Source: Thaumarchaeota archaeon UBA160 (GTDB lineage Archaea > Thermoproteota > Nitrososphaeria > Conexivisphaerales > UBA164). Taken from it: a DNA stretch of 30,265 bases. This document shows positions 24,042 to 30,265 of the stretch, in pieces (position 1 is the stretch's first letter; each line of letters starts with the position of its first letter). Location of the stretch: NCBI GenBank assembly GCA_002506605.1, contig DAXX01000067.1, positions 1-30,265 on the forward strand. The letters are read 5' to 3'. A program made the translations under genes and the position numbers. The notes under the pieces were generated by a model. It was not told where the DNA came from. It did not search any database and was given only the letters and a program-made list of their open reading frames with translations.

Positions 24042-25004
24042 ATGGAAGAAATAGAAGCATTAGTTAAAAAATATTTTAACGTAGAAGATTTAGTTTACAT
24101 TGAGAACGGTTATGAATTTGAAATTAAGTGCGATGAGCCTTCTTTTTTAAAAAATAACTTCATCAGCCTTTATAATGAGATAAAAAAATTAGAATACGTA
24201 CCAAAGCTCGAAAAATTAGGTTCTAAATACATATTAACAATTACGAAAAAGACAGAAAAAACACCCAAACATAATATCTACCAAATATTTTTGCTTTTAG
24301 CTTCGTTTGGGACTATACTTTTAGATGGTTATTATAAGTTGGGAAGTTATAGTGAATTAATGATAGCTTACGAAGCGCCTATTTTAGCTATGTTAATTTT
24401 GCATGAAGCTTCTAAATACATGATATTTTATTTTAGAAAGGCGCAGCGCACTGCTTCCTATGTTATTCCTGGAATTCCCGGAATCATTCCTATGATGGGC
24501 TTTATAAACGCAAAATCAGGTGAAACAGTTAATCGCGACGCCATGTTTGATGAAGCATTTTATCCGTTCATAGCTGCTCTTTTAGGCGTTATCATTTTTT
24601 TAGTATTTAGCCTGAAGGTTAATTTGAATTTCCAAAAACAATTGGCTGAGCCTTTCTTAATGCAATTTTTTCATGGAGTTTTTAATAGCAAAAACCTTTT
24701 TTTAGAAGGCTCAGCAGTAGGTATAACTATTTTATTTATTAATTTTCTTCCGGTAACAAGCCTAGACGGTGGGTTTTTGATATCAAGCTTAGGAAAGAGT
24801 TCTTTAGTTTTAGATCTATTAAGTATAATCATAATGAGCTTTTTAGGCTACTTTGTGCTGGCCTTAGCTGTGATTTTTGTACAGAACGTTAGAACTACAG
24901 AGCTTCTGGATTCTGTATCGCCTCTTTCGAAAAAAAGAAAAATCGTTTACATCATATCGTTCGTTATAATCATAGCTTTGTTTGCAATTTTTGGAACCAT
25001 ATAA
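24042..25004 (+). CDS. Membrane protein of the site-2 protease (M50, EGY-like) family with altered HExxH motif
   Basis: 320 residues: a soluble N-terminal domain of about 75 residues, then about six hydrophobic segments (about 79-97, 107-122, 172-190, 222-240, 250-280 and 300-318). It follows the plan of archaeal and chloroplast EGY-type M50 intramembrane proteases. ILHEASKYMIFYF (119-131) lies where these have HExxHYxxAR, then YVIPGIPGIIPMMGFI, NRDAMFDEAFYPF (matching the NR.ALFD..VAGP type) and INFLPVTSLDGG (233-244), which has the metal-binding Asp of the second motif (LDG). The second histidine of HExxH is Lys (HEASK), and the GP after FD..  is also lost. It may therefore be an inactive or modified protease. 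Function and substrate are unknown. No operon partner. Confidence 0.72.
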   Translation: MEEIEALVKKYFNVEDLVYIENGYEFEIKCDEPSFLKNNFISLYNEIKKLEYVPKLEKLGSKYILTITKKTEKTPKHNIYQIFLLLASFGTILLDGYYKLGSYSELMIAYEAPILAMLILHEASKYMIFYFRKAQRTASYVIPGIPGIIPMMGFINAKSGETVNRDAMFDEAFYPFIAALLGVIIFLVFSLKVNLNFQKQLAEPFLMQFFHGVFNSKNLFLEGSAVGITILFINFLPVTSLDGGFLISSLGKSSLVLDLLSIIIMSFLGYFVLALAVIFVQNVRTTELLDSVSPLSKKRKIVYIISFVIIIALFAIFGTI

Positions 25005-25335
25005 AAAATTTATAGTACATAATTTTGGCTAATGGTTGATGTGTTTTAGTTTGGCAAAACTTGACAAAAATTTTGATCTTTTTGCGCTTTGATAAATGCA
25101 ATTGAACTTGAGACGCGACAAATACAGCGCGAATGTATTTGGAATGTATAGTATAACATATCTAAGTTATGGACTTCCATAACGTTAAAGGTATCCTGTT
25201 CATGCAAAGCGCTCGAAATTTACAACTGCATTCAAATTTTTATGCTGAGGCAGCTAGTAAATTAGTACAATTTACAATTAACTTTCTTTCATTTATTGCG
25301 CTTTATTTTGGATAAGCAGATGTTTAAAATTTTAG
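25005..25335. other. 331-nt convergent intergenic region with two hairpins
   Basis: It lies between the 3' ends of the converging membrane-protein and Agl3-like genes. No gene is supported. CAAATACA and TGTATTTG pair around GCGCGAA at 25119-25141 (8-bp stem), and GTTATGG pairs with CCATAAC around ACTT at 25166-25183 (7-bp stem). They may be termination or RNA-stability structures, or remnants of a mobile element as in the other gaps; I find no clear match to repeat copies A-D. Confidence 0.45.
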
Positions 25336-26580
25336 TTATAAGCTGTTAATATAGGATTTTGATCTATTTATCATATTTTTATTTATAGCATTTAAGTATA
25401 GTTGTTTGTTTTCTTCATTTAATTTGTCCCAGTATACATGCGGCCATATAGCATCAGCGTGCGCCTTTATCACATCTTGATATCTTAGCATGTCGTTGAA
25501 TATAACCTCCATTACTTGATCCATGGAATATTTTGGTTTAAATCCCAGTTTCTTTAAAGTTCTATGAGATACAGAATATTTATGTCTTTGTTTTTCGACT
25601 CTTGGATCAGGTATCCTTACATACTCTGGTTCAAATCCATATTTTTTCACAATTTTCTCAACCCTTCTTGCAAGTTCAAGAGTATTATGAATTTCTTCCA
25701 TCTGATTGACTACGCGGTATTCTCCTTCATCTGCGGGTTTTTGGCCAAGAAGGAATAAGCAATCTATACTATCTTGGAGGGAAAGAAAGCTACGTCTCAT
25801 CAAACCCGTACCATAAATGAGCATTTTATTAAATGCTATGACCTGTGCAAAGTACTTGTTAATAACTGTACCCCATACGCCATCAAAATCGAGCCTTGTG
25901 TTTAATCCATCGTTAACTAGATCGTCTGTCCTGCTGCCATATACGACTCCCTGTTGAACATCTGTGGCCCTTATTCCCCATATTTTGTTTGCAAAAATTA
26001 TGTTATATGTGTCAAAAACTTTGCTTACGTGATACCAAGATCCAGGATCCCTAGGTATCATAATCCTGTATTTTTTACCATGATATGTAACGTTCATCCA
26101 TCCTTCTTCGATTTTATATCTTGGCGTTCCATACTCGCCCATTGTACCCATTTTTATTATGTGCGTTTTTGGCGAATGCTTTTTTATTGCAAATATAAGG
26201 TTAAGATTCGTTAAGACGTTGTTAACCTCTGTATACGCAGCGTGATCTATATCTATCATAGAATATGGCGCGCTCCTTTGCTGCGCAAGGTGATAAACGG
26301 TGTGAGGTTTGTATTTTTCTATAAGCTTGTCTACAAATTCATAAACGGTTAGATCGCCGACTATAATCTTTAGGTTGTTTTTACCGTATGCTTTTTCATA
26401 GGCTTTTACTCTTTCTTCAGGAGAACCAATGGGCAAAGCGCTTGTTCCTCCAACTTCTTCTACAAGTTTTCTAGTTATCAGGTTATCAACTCCTATGATT
26501 TCTTCGTCAAGCTCTTTTGCAAGCCTTACGGATAAGGGCCATCCTATGTATCCGTCAGCTCCAAAAACCATTATTGTCAT
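25336..26580 (-). CDS. agl3: UDP-sulfoquinovose synthase, Agl3/SqdB-type
   Basis: Short-chain dehydrogenase/epimerase-fold enzyme making UDP-sulfoquinovose from UDP-glucose and sulfite; in Sulfolobus acidocaldarius, Agl3 provides this sugar for N-glycans of the S-layer. The Rossmann loop is FGADGYIGWPLSVRLA (6-21). The catalytic triad is T146 in MGTMGEYG, and Y183 and K187 in SWYHVSK, nearly the same positions as in plant SQD1. HLAQQRSAPYSMID (97-110) and TDVQQGVVYG are family-specific. 414 residues, slightly over the family norm of about 390-400. A symmetric TATA box, GTTTATAAAC (26607-26616), lies about 31 nt upstream of the ATG. No glycosyltransferase genes adjoin it. Confidence 0.9.
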   Translation of the reverse strand: MTIMVFGADGYIGWPLSVRLAKELDEEIIGVDNLITRKLVEEVGGTSALPIGSPEERVKAYEKAYGKNNLKIIVGDLTVYEFVDKLIEKYKPHTVYHLAQQRSAPYSMIDIDHAAYTEVNNVLTNLNLIFAIKKHSPKTHIIKMGTMGEYGTPRYKIEEGWMNVTYHGKKYRIMIPRDPGSWYHVSKVFDTYNIIFANKIWGIRATDVQQGVVYGSRTDDLVNDGLNTRLDFDGVWGTVINKYFAQVIAFNKMLIYGTGLMRRSFLSLQDSIDCLFLLGQKPADEGEYRVVNQMEEIHNTLELARRVEKIVKKYGFEPEYVRIPDPRVEKQRHKYSVSHRTLKKLGFKPKYSMDQVMEVIFNDMLRYQDVIKAHADAIWPHVYWDKLNEENKQLYLNAINKNMINRSKSYINSL

Positions 26581-26670
26581 TTATGACTTATCAATTACAT
26601 TTGTAGTTTATAAACTTTATTTTATGTTATACAATTAGCTGCTTTAATTGTACCTGCATTTGAGCAGAAT

Positions 26671-26838
26671 TCTCTTTCTGTAAGATGACATATGTGACTC
26701 TTCCTAGAAACGCTATTACAATCAAAAAATGCATGCCAAGATATAAATGCAAAAGCGAGACGTTCTGGAACGATTGCGCTTAAACATCCATGCTTAATAC
26801 ATAAAAAGAATTATTTAAAGATAAACGTGTCTATAAAC
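26671..26838 (+). mobile_element. Repeat copy C in a 366-nt intergenic region
   Basis: Positions 26763-26838 match 28135-28210 without gaps at about 61 of 76 bases. Upstream, CTTTCTGTAAG (26674-26684) and TAGAAACGC followed by AATCAAAAAATGCATGCC resemble the hairpin and TAGAAATGC...AATCAAGAAATGCAT of copy A at 1257-1332. The rest of this gap (26581-26670 and 26839-26946) holds the agl3 promoter on the left and the promoter of the next gene on the right. No open frame of useful length crosses it. Interpreted as a decayed non-autonomous element of the same family as copies A, B and D. Confidence 0.5.
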
Positions 26839-26946
26839 TGAGAAACCTAAACGCTAACCCAAGCAGTTCACTTTGATATTAATTTATAAATTAGCTAAAA
26901 AATTTGAGCATCAAAGCTAAATAAAAATAGATTGTTAATATTAAGC

Positions 26947-27828
26947 ATGAAAGTAGGTTTTATTGGGTTGGGCATTATGGGTTCTTCAATGGCGTACAAC
27001 ATATTTAAAGGCGGATATGACCTTATCGTTTACAACAGAACAGAGTCAAAAACAAAAATCTTTAAAGAAGCAGGGGTTCCAGTTGCAAAAACACCTAGAG
27101 AAGTTGCTGAAAAAAGTGACGTTGTTATTATTATGGTAACAGACGCTCCTGACGTGGAAAGCGTCATTTTTGGGGAAAATGGCATTATCGGTGGCGCTCA
27201 CGAAGGGCTCATAGTAATTGATATGAGCACAAATTCTCCTGAATATGCTGAAAGGTTCGCGAGCGAGCTTGCAAAGCTTAAAGTGGAGTTTCTTGACGCG
27301 CCTGTTACTGGAGGGGATGTTGGGGCCAAAGAAGGTAAGCTTACCATAATGGTAGGAGGAAAAAAGGAAGTATTTGAAAGAATTAGGCCGATTTTTGAAA
27401 CTATGGGTAAATTGATAATTTATGCGGGACCTGTTGGATCTGGGCAAAAGATGAAGCTTGTTAACCAGATAGCTGTTGCACTTTCTGACGTAGCCATGAT
27501 AGAAGCTATAGAGCTAGCCAAATTTTTTAACATTGATATAGAGCAAGTTTATAAGGTCCTAAGTACAGGAGGTGCAAGATCCTTCACGATAGAATCATAT
27601 ATGCCTAGGCTTATGAAAGGGGACATGGAACCTGGATTTAAGCTTTCCCATTTGAGAAAAGATATTGGATATGCTCTTGAGGAAGCAAAAAAAGAAAAGA
27701 TTCCACTATTTGCAACGTCTTTAACCTATCAGATGCTATTATCTGCAGAAAATCTTGGATATGGAGAAAAAGGCATACAAGCGCTTATAAAGCTTTACGA
27801 AACGCTTTCTAAAGAAAAACGCGCTTAA
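26947..27828 (+). CDS. Beta-hydroxyacid dehydrogenase (3-hydroxyisobutyrate dehydrogenase/glyoxylate reductase family)
   Basis: NAD(P)-dependent oxidoreductase of the HIBADH family, 293 residues. The Rossmann motif GFIGLGIMGSSMA is at 4-16, the substrate-binding DAPVTGGDVGAKEGKL at 117-132, and the catalytic region is GSGQKMKLVNQ at 164-174 with K170 and N173. An earlier TTG at 26932 is in frame, but the ATG at 26947 gives the standard family start and lies about 25 nt after the TATA-like AAATAAAAAT. Which acid it handles (3-hydroxyisobutyrate, tartronate semialdehyde, glyoxylate or succinic semialdehyde) is not decided by sequence. No operon partner. Confidence 0.9.
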   Translation: MKVGFIGLGIMGSSMAYNIFKGGYDLIVYNRTESKTKIFKEAGVPVAKTPREVAEKSDVVIIMVTDAPDVESVIFGENGIIGGAHEGLIVIDMSTNSPEYAERFASELAKLKVEFLDAPVTGGDVGAKEGKLTIMVGGKKEVFERIRPIFETMGKLIIYAGPVGSGQKMKLVNQIAVALSDVAMIEAIELAKFFNIDIEQVYKVLSTGGARSFTIESYMPRLMKGDMEPGFKLSHLRKDIGYALEEAKKEKIPLFATSLTYQMLLSAENLGYGEKGIQALIKLYETLSKEKRA

Positions 27829-27919
27829 CCTTATCGTTTTAGATTCTTTTATAAGCTACATTATTAATATAATTCTAGAGTACGCTTTTATTCTAAGAGG
27901 AGGGGTTAAAGAATTGAAG

Positions 27920-27938
27920 CCTACTTTTGTAAAGTAGG
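27920..27938 (+). repeat. Perfect 8-bp hairpin
   Basis: CCTACTTT pairs fully with AAAGTAGG around a TGT loop. About 30 nt further, TTCTTTTT (27964-27971) has a perfect inverted partner AAAAAGAA (27990-27997). These sit in the 418-nt gap 27829-28246, in which I find no gene; the right part of the gap is repeat copy B. Confidence 0.55.
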
Positions 27939-28071
27939 AATGTATAACTTCCTTTGTGAACGATTCTTTTTGGATCAATGTCAAATATTAAAAAGAACGC
28001 AATGATCAGGCAAAAAGGAAACCTTGCAGAAAATAAAGCTTTACGAGACAAAAACTTATGAGCTAAAGTTT

Positions 28072-28210
28072 GGTAGGATGCGGTTCAGTCCTTATAATAT
28101 TGAAAGAAAAGCCTTGCCAGCGGACGACGAGATGCTCTGGGATTATTGCGCCTAAACCTGCATGCTGAATACATGAAAAGAATTATTTGAATGTAAGCGT
28201 GTATATGAAC
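28072..28210 (+). mobile_element. Repeat copy B next to tRNA-Arg
   Basis: Positions 28135-28210 match 26763-26838 (copy C) at about 80 percent over 76 bases. Upstream, GTAGGATGCGGTTCAGTCCTTATAATATT is loosely alignable with the same part of copies A and C. It lies just beyond the 3' end of the minus-strand tRNA gene (discriminator base at 28247), a common site for integrating elements, though I see no duplicated tRNA end. Translation shows conserved stop codons in both copies, so it is not coding. Confidence 0.5.
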
Positions 28211-28246
28211 CTATAAGCTTTGATAGCTAGTCAGGGTAATTTATTT

Positions 28247-28321
28247 CGGGCCCGGCGGGATTCGAACCCGCGACCTTCGGCTCCGGAGGCCGACGCTCTA
28301 TCCTGGCTGAGCTACGGGCCC
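28247..28321 (-). tRNA. tRNA-Arg (anticodon CCG)
   Basis: 75 nt on the minus strand. The acceptor stem GGGCCCG pairs perfectly with CGGGCCC and is followed by discriminator G. The D arm is GCTC...GAGC, the anticodon stem TCGGC/GCCGA encloses CTCCGGA with anticodon CCG (reads CGG), and the T arm GCGGG-TTCGAAT-CCCGC is standard. CCA is not encoded and there is no intron. It is far more GC-rich than its surroundings, as expected for a thermophile. Its first 10 nt overlap the end of the upstream nuclease gene. Confidence 0.97.
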
Positions 28322-28839
28322 TTTATAACCGTTATAAGTTCCATATATCCATATACATTATTAACAAAATCCTTCAGTTTAAATATTGGTACGATAGGCA
28401 CATTATATAAGATTTTGAATTCGCTCTCATATAATGTGACTATTAAAGGTATGATCTGTTTTTTAGAAAAGGTCAATGTAGAAGTTAAAAGTAAAGCCCT
28501 AGCTTTTTGCGCATTAACGCTCTTCTTTAAAGAAGAAGACGGCATCCTTTTCCAGTGTTTGCAGTCTACAGCAAAAACTAAATTTTGATTGTATGCAACA
28601 ACATCTATCTCCTTTCTGTTTATTCTAAAGTTAGTTAGTGTCAAATATCCAATACTTTGAAATATGATTTCAGTTAATTTTTCAAAGGATTTCCAGTTTA
28701 GTTTAGTTGCTAGCTCCTCTATTGAAATCCTTTTTGAAAAAAACGATTCTAAAAGTTTGTTGTCAGGAATGGCTTGCCTTATAGCTTTTATAGTATCTTC
28801 ATCAAAGCTTTCTGGCCATGACGTAAGCGTCTTCACCAT
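28312..28839 (-). CDS. Mrr-like PD-(D/E)XK nuclease domain protein
   Basis: 175 residues. The N-terminal 50 residues are helical. The nuclease core follows: E57 in the first helix, IGYLTLTNFRINRKEIDVV with D79, then LVFAVDCKHWKR with D92-x-K94, the D...(D/E)xK active site of the restriction-endonuclease fold, similar to Mrr and archaeal Holliday-junction-type nucleases. KSVNAQKARALLLTS fits the next helix and strand. The substrate is unknown; no methylase is adjacent. The ATG at 28839 overlaps the RimI gene by 38 nt, and no later ATG or GTG is plausible. The stop codon (TAG) is inside the tRNA, at its bases 8-10, so the last two residues (GP) are encoded by the acceptor stem. Confidence 0.75.
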   Translation of the reverse strand: MVKTLTSWPESFDEDTIKAIRQAIPDNKLLESFFSKRISIEELATKLNWKSFEKLTEIIFQSIGYLTLTNFRINRKEIDVVAYNQNLVFAVDCKHWKRMPSSSLKKSVNAQKARALLLTSTLTFSKKQIIPLIVTLYESEFKILYNVPIVPIFKLKDFVNNVYGYMELITVIKGP

Positions 28840-29281
28840 CGCTATAATAGTATTCGATTGTTCTGACCTTTACAAAGTTTAATTTTTCATAAACCCTTAT
28901 TGCTTCCTCATTTGTAACTCTGACTTCAAGATAAACTTCTTGGCATCCCCTGCCTTTCATTCTTTCAATGGCTGTCTGTAGTAATGCTGTGCCTAATCCC
29001 TTCCTTCTATGCTCTGGCAAAACTGCTATTGAAACTACATGCCCCTGCTTTACTATTGAAAAGCCAAAATGTGAAAGCCCTCTTTCTATCCTGTTCATTA
29101 TATATCCTACCGCGTTCTTATCAAGCCATGCTATAAGAAAACCTTCGGGGAAATTTCTATAAATTTCCATATAAAATTCAAAAGTGTAGTGTTCAGGCAA
29201 AGTCTTTTCATTTATTTTCACCGCTTCTAATACATCGTCCGGATTAGCTTCACGTATTTCATACGCTCCAACTTTTATCAA
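28802..29281 (-). CDS. rimI: N-alpha-acetyltransferase, Ard1/RimI family
   Basis: GNAT-fold enzyme of 159 residues that acetylates protein N-termini (alanine of ribosomal protein S18 in bacteria; broader Ser/Ala/Met ends in archaea, as shown for Sulfolobus Ard1). The N-terminal LPEHYTFEFY (29-38) matches the substrate-binding LPENY region with a probable catalytic Glu (E30). VSIAVLPEHRRKGLGTALL (83-101) contains the acetyl-CoA pyrophosphate loop RRKGLG, and LEVRVTNEEAIRVYEKLNF (118-136) completes the fold. The start is TTG at 29281, about 25 nt from the TATA-like TTAAATATATG (29301-29311), so a leaderless transcript is likely. It overlaps the downstream nuclease gene. Confidence 0.92.
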   Translation of the reverse strand: MIKVGAYEIREANPDDVLEAVKINEKTLPEHYTFEFYMEIYRNFPEGFLIAWLDKNAVGYIMNRIERGLSHFGFSIVKQGHVVSIAVLPEHRRKGLGTALLQTAIERMKGRGCQEVYLEVRVTNEEAIRVYEKLNFVKVRTIEYYYSDGEDAYVMARKL

Positions 29282-29333
29282 CGCTCTAATAATTTACATG
29301 CATATATTTAATAAGCTTTTATAATTAAGTGCA

Positions 29334-30008
29334 TCAAACAGGGCCTGGATTACATAAATTAAGATATGGACACTTTCTGCATTCCCAGATTTTTCCGTTT
29401 TGGTAAGATTCAGGTGGCGGTGGTGAGTTAATCGAGATATAATAATCAAGCATAGCTACTCTTTCGTAAAGCTTTTTCATCATTTCATCATTTTTTATTA
29501 TTTTAAAAACTCTGATTTCTCCACTTCTTTTGTTCCAATAAAGCAAATATCCTTCTTCAAATTTTAAAGCCTGCATATATGCATGCAACTGCAACATATG
29601 GCTTTCATAGGGGCTATCTGGTATTTTACTAGCGCTTTTAACTTCTATAAGGTACTTTTTTCCCTCGATGTCAGCAATTATAATATCTATCCTTCCGCTA
29701 AGTTTTATTTTGTCTGTTAGTTCGAGGCTTATCTTTTCTTCAACGCTTTCTACCTTCACTATTTCTCCAAACGCTTTAGCAACCAATTCGTGAACTCCTT
29801 TTCCAGTCATAAATATGGCCAGTTCTTCAGAGGTTACAGATTCTCCCACAGTATAAATATAAAACTGCTTTCTAAGGCAAGATCCTATATATGAAGGGTA
29901 ATATATACCTTTTGTTGTTTGATGTTCAGATTTTTCCTTTCTCCAAAGAGAGGTAAGTCCATCTTTCAATAGGCGTTCCAGCTTATTTTCCTCGGGATCT
30001 TTGCTCAT
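29334..30008 (-). CDS. cas4: Cas4-like Fe-S PD-(D/E)XK exonuclease (stand-alone)
   Basis: 224 residues with all Cas4/RecB-like features: C44 (GSCLRKQFY) and the C-terminal C210, C213 and C219 (CRKCPYLNLC) as ligands for a 4Fe-4S cluster, H73 in GKGVHE, D108 in GRIDI, E122-V-K124 in LIEVKS, and the QLHAY motif (Q140, Y144). Cas4 proteins are DNA exonucleases that trim CRISPR prespacers; many archaea also have copies away from CRISPR loci with likely roles in repair. Here no array and no cas1/cas2 are visible, so a non-CRISPR role is as likely. A TATA box, AATTTATAAG (30034-30043), lies about 29 nt upstream of the ATG. Confidence 0.88.
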   Translation of the reverse strand: MSKDPEENKLERLLKDGLTSLWRKEKSEHQTTKGIYYPSYIGSCLRKQFYIYTVGESVTSEELAIFMTGKGVHELVAKAFGEIVKVESVEEKISLELTDKIKLSGRIDIIIADIEGKKYLIEVKSASKIPDSPYESHMLQLHAYMQALKFEEGYLLYWNKRSGEIRVFKIIKNDEMMKKLYERVAMLDYYISINSPPPPESYQNGKIWECRKCPYLNLCNPGPV

Positions 30009-30030
30009 TGAACGAAAATTATTTGAACCG

Positions 30031-30043
30031 AAACTTATAAATT
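30031..30043 (-). promoter_or_regulatory. TATA box of the Cas4-like gene
   Basis: On the minus strand AATTTATAAGTTT is centred about 29 nt before the ATG at 30008, without a Shine-Dalgarno sequence, suggesting a leaderless transcript. Confidence 0.5.
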
Positions 30044-30121
30044 GTGCTTTTAACTTAACGGAATGTTAAATAGGCAAAACCCCTGATCCGAAAGGAAAAA
30101 ATAAATGGCGCGTTATTTGCC

Positions 30122-30243
30122 AAAAATGCTTTTATAAGAAATCAAAAATTTAGTAACAATATGCCTGCGGGACGCGGGCGAAAAGCTAGCTGACATATAA
30201 CTCCAAAGGCGCGAGCTCTCTGTATGAAGCGAGAAACACCAAC
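30122..30243 (+). mobile_element. Repeat copy D: decayed IS200/IS605-type (tnpB 3' end) remnant
   Basis: Closest relative of copy A: 30171-30243 matches 1343-1415 at about 86 percent without gaps, and the match continues leftwards with small indels (AAATGCTTTT...AATCAAAAATT against AAATGCTTTA...AATCAAGAAAT). In one frame it reads S-stop-LTYNSKGASSLYEARNTNKQYADFL, open to the right edge. The SSLYEAR part resembles TnpB C-termini. It may continue beyond the window. Confidence 0.5.
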
Positions 30244-30265
30244 AAGCAGTACGCTGACTTCCTCC

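Noticed and set aside
24042..25004. Calling the EGY-like protein an active zinc protease
   Set aside because: The second His of HExxH is Lys, so activity cannot be claimed.
27046..27447. 133-codon open frame antisense to the beta-hydroxyacid dehydrogenase
   Set aside because: It has an unlikely composition and no family features, and lies wholly inside a well-supported gene; the same applies to the antisense frames within thermosome, argG, lysZ and PheS.
28220..28588. Open frame on the plus strand beginning with RARRDSNPRPSAPEADALSWLSYGP
   Set aside because: This is the well-known spurious translation of a tRNA gene read on the opposite strand, continued as antisense of the Mrr-like nuclease.
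29334..30265. A CRISPR locus associated with the Cas4-like gene
   Set aside because: No regularly spaced direct repeats and no other cas gene are visible; the repeat to its right is a single IS605-like copy.

Overview
The window reads as a piece of chromosome from a thermophilic, low-GC archaeon, most likely a member of the Thermoproteota (crenarchaeote-like). The evidence is: an archaeal-type PheS, a group II chaperonin (thermosome), an AGOG-type 8-oxoguanine glycosylase, an archaeal AMP phosphorylase, a Nep1 rRNA methyltransferase, an Agl3-type UDP-sulfoquinovose synthase, an Ard1/RimI acetyltransferase, a LysW-carrier lysine/arginine pathway, many TATA boxes about 25-30 nt before the start codon (leaderless mRNAs), and a GC-rich tRNA in AT-rich DNA. 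Species cannot be resolved from this sequence alone.

Layout. 1-1193: 3' part of pheS, whose start lies before the window. 1508-4917 (minus): a tandem SIS-domain sugar isomerase-like protein, AGOG and AMP phosphorylase. 4968-7094 (plus): a shortened protein related to the large subunit (DP2) of archaeal DNA polymerase D. It keeps all three zinc ribbons and a C-terminal PCNA-binding motif but has lost the catalytic aspartate motif; this is the most unusual gene here. 7095-7460 (minus): an unrecognised small protein that abuts it. 7538-10145 (plus): a translationally coupled operon of two half-MetE proteins and Nep1. 10220-11899: thermosome.

11915-22934: an almost complete carrier-protein amino-acid biosynthesis region. 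A divergent ACT-domain regulator shares a promoter with argG-argH-lysW-argX-lysY-lysZ-lysJ. Then follow lysM (Lrp-type regulator) and homocitrate synthase-lysX-lysK. One LysW carrier and one set of LysY/Z/J/K enzymes can serve both lysine and arginine, with two paralogous ligases (ArgX and LysX) loading glutamate or aminoadipate. LysW is only 59 residues and easily missed.

22973-30008: mostly single genes with long intergenic gaps: a HAD phosphatase, a membrane site-2-protease-like protein with an altered HExxH motif, an Agl3-like enzyme, a beta-hydroxyacid dehydrogenase, then a minus-strand group with a Cas4-like nuclease, RimI/Ard1, an Mrr-like nuclease and tRNA-Arg(CCG). The nuclease gene runs 10 nt into the tRNA. 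No CRISPR array or other cas gene is visible.

Most long gaps (1194-1507, 26581-26946, 27829-28246, the right end, and perhaps 23603-24041) carry diverged, same-orientation copies of one repeat family. Two copies translate, in one frame, to a sequence like the C-terminus of an IS200/IS605 TnpB protein, so I interpret them as decayed or non-autonomous IS605-type ends.
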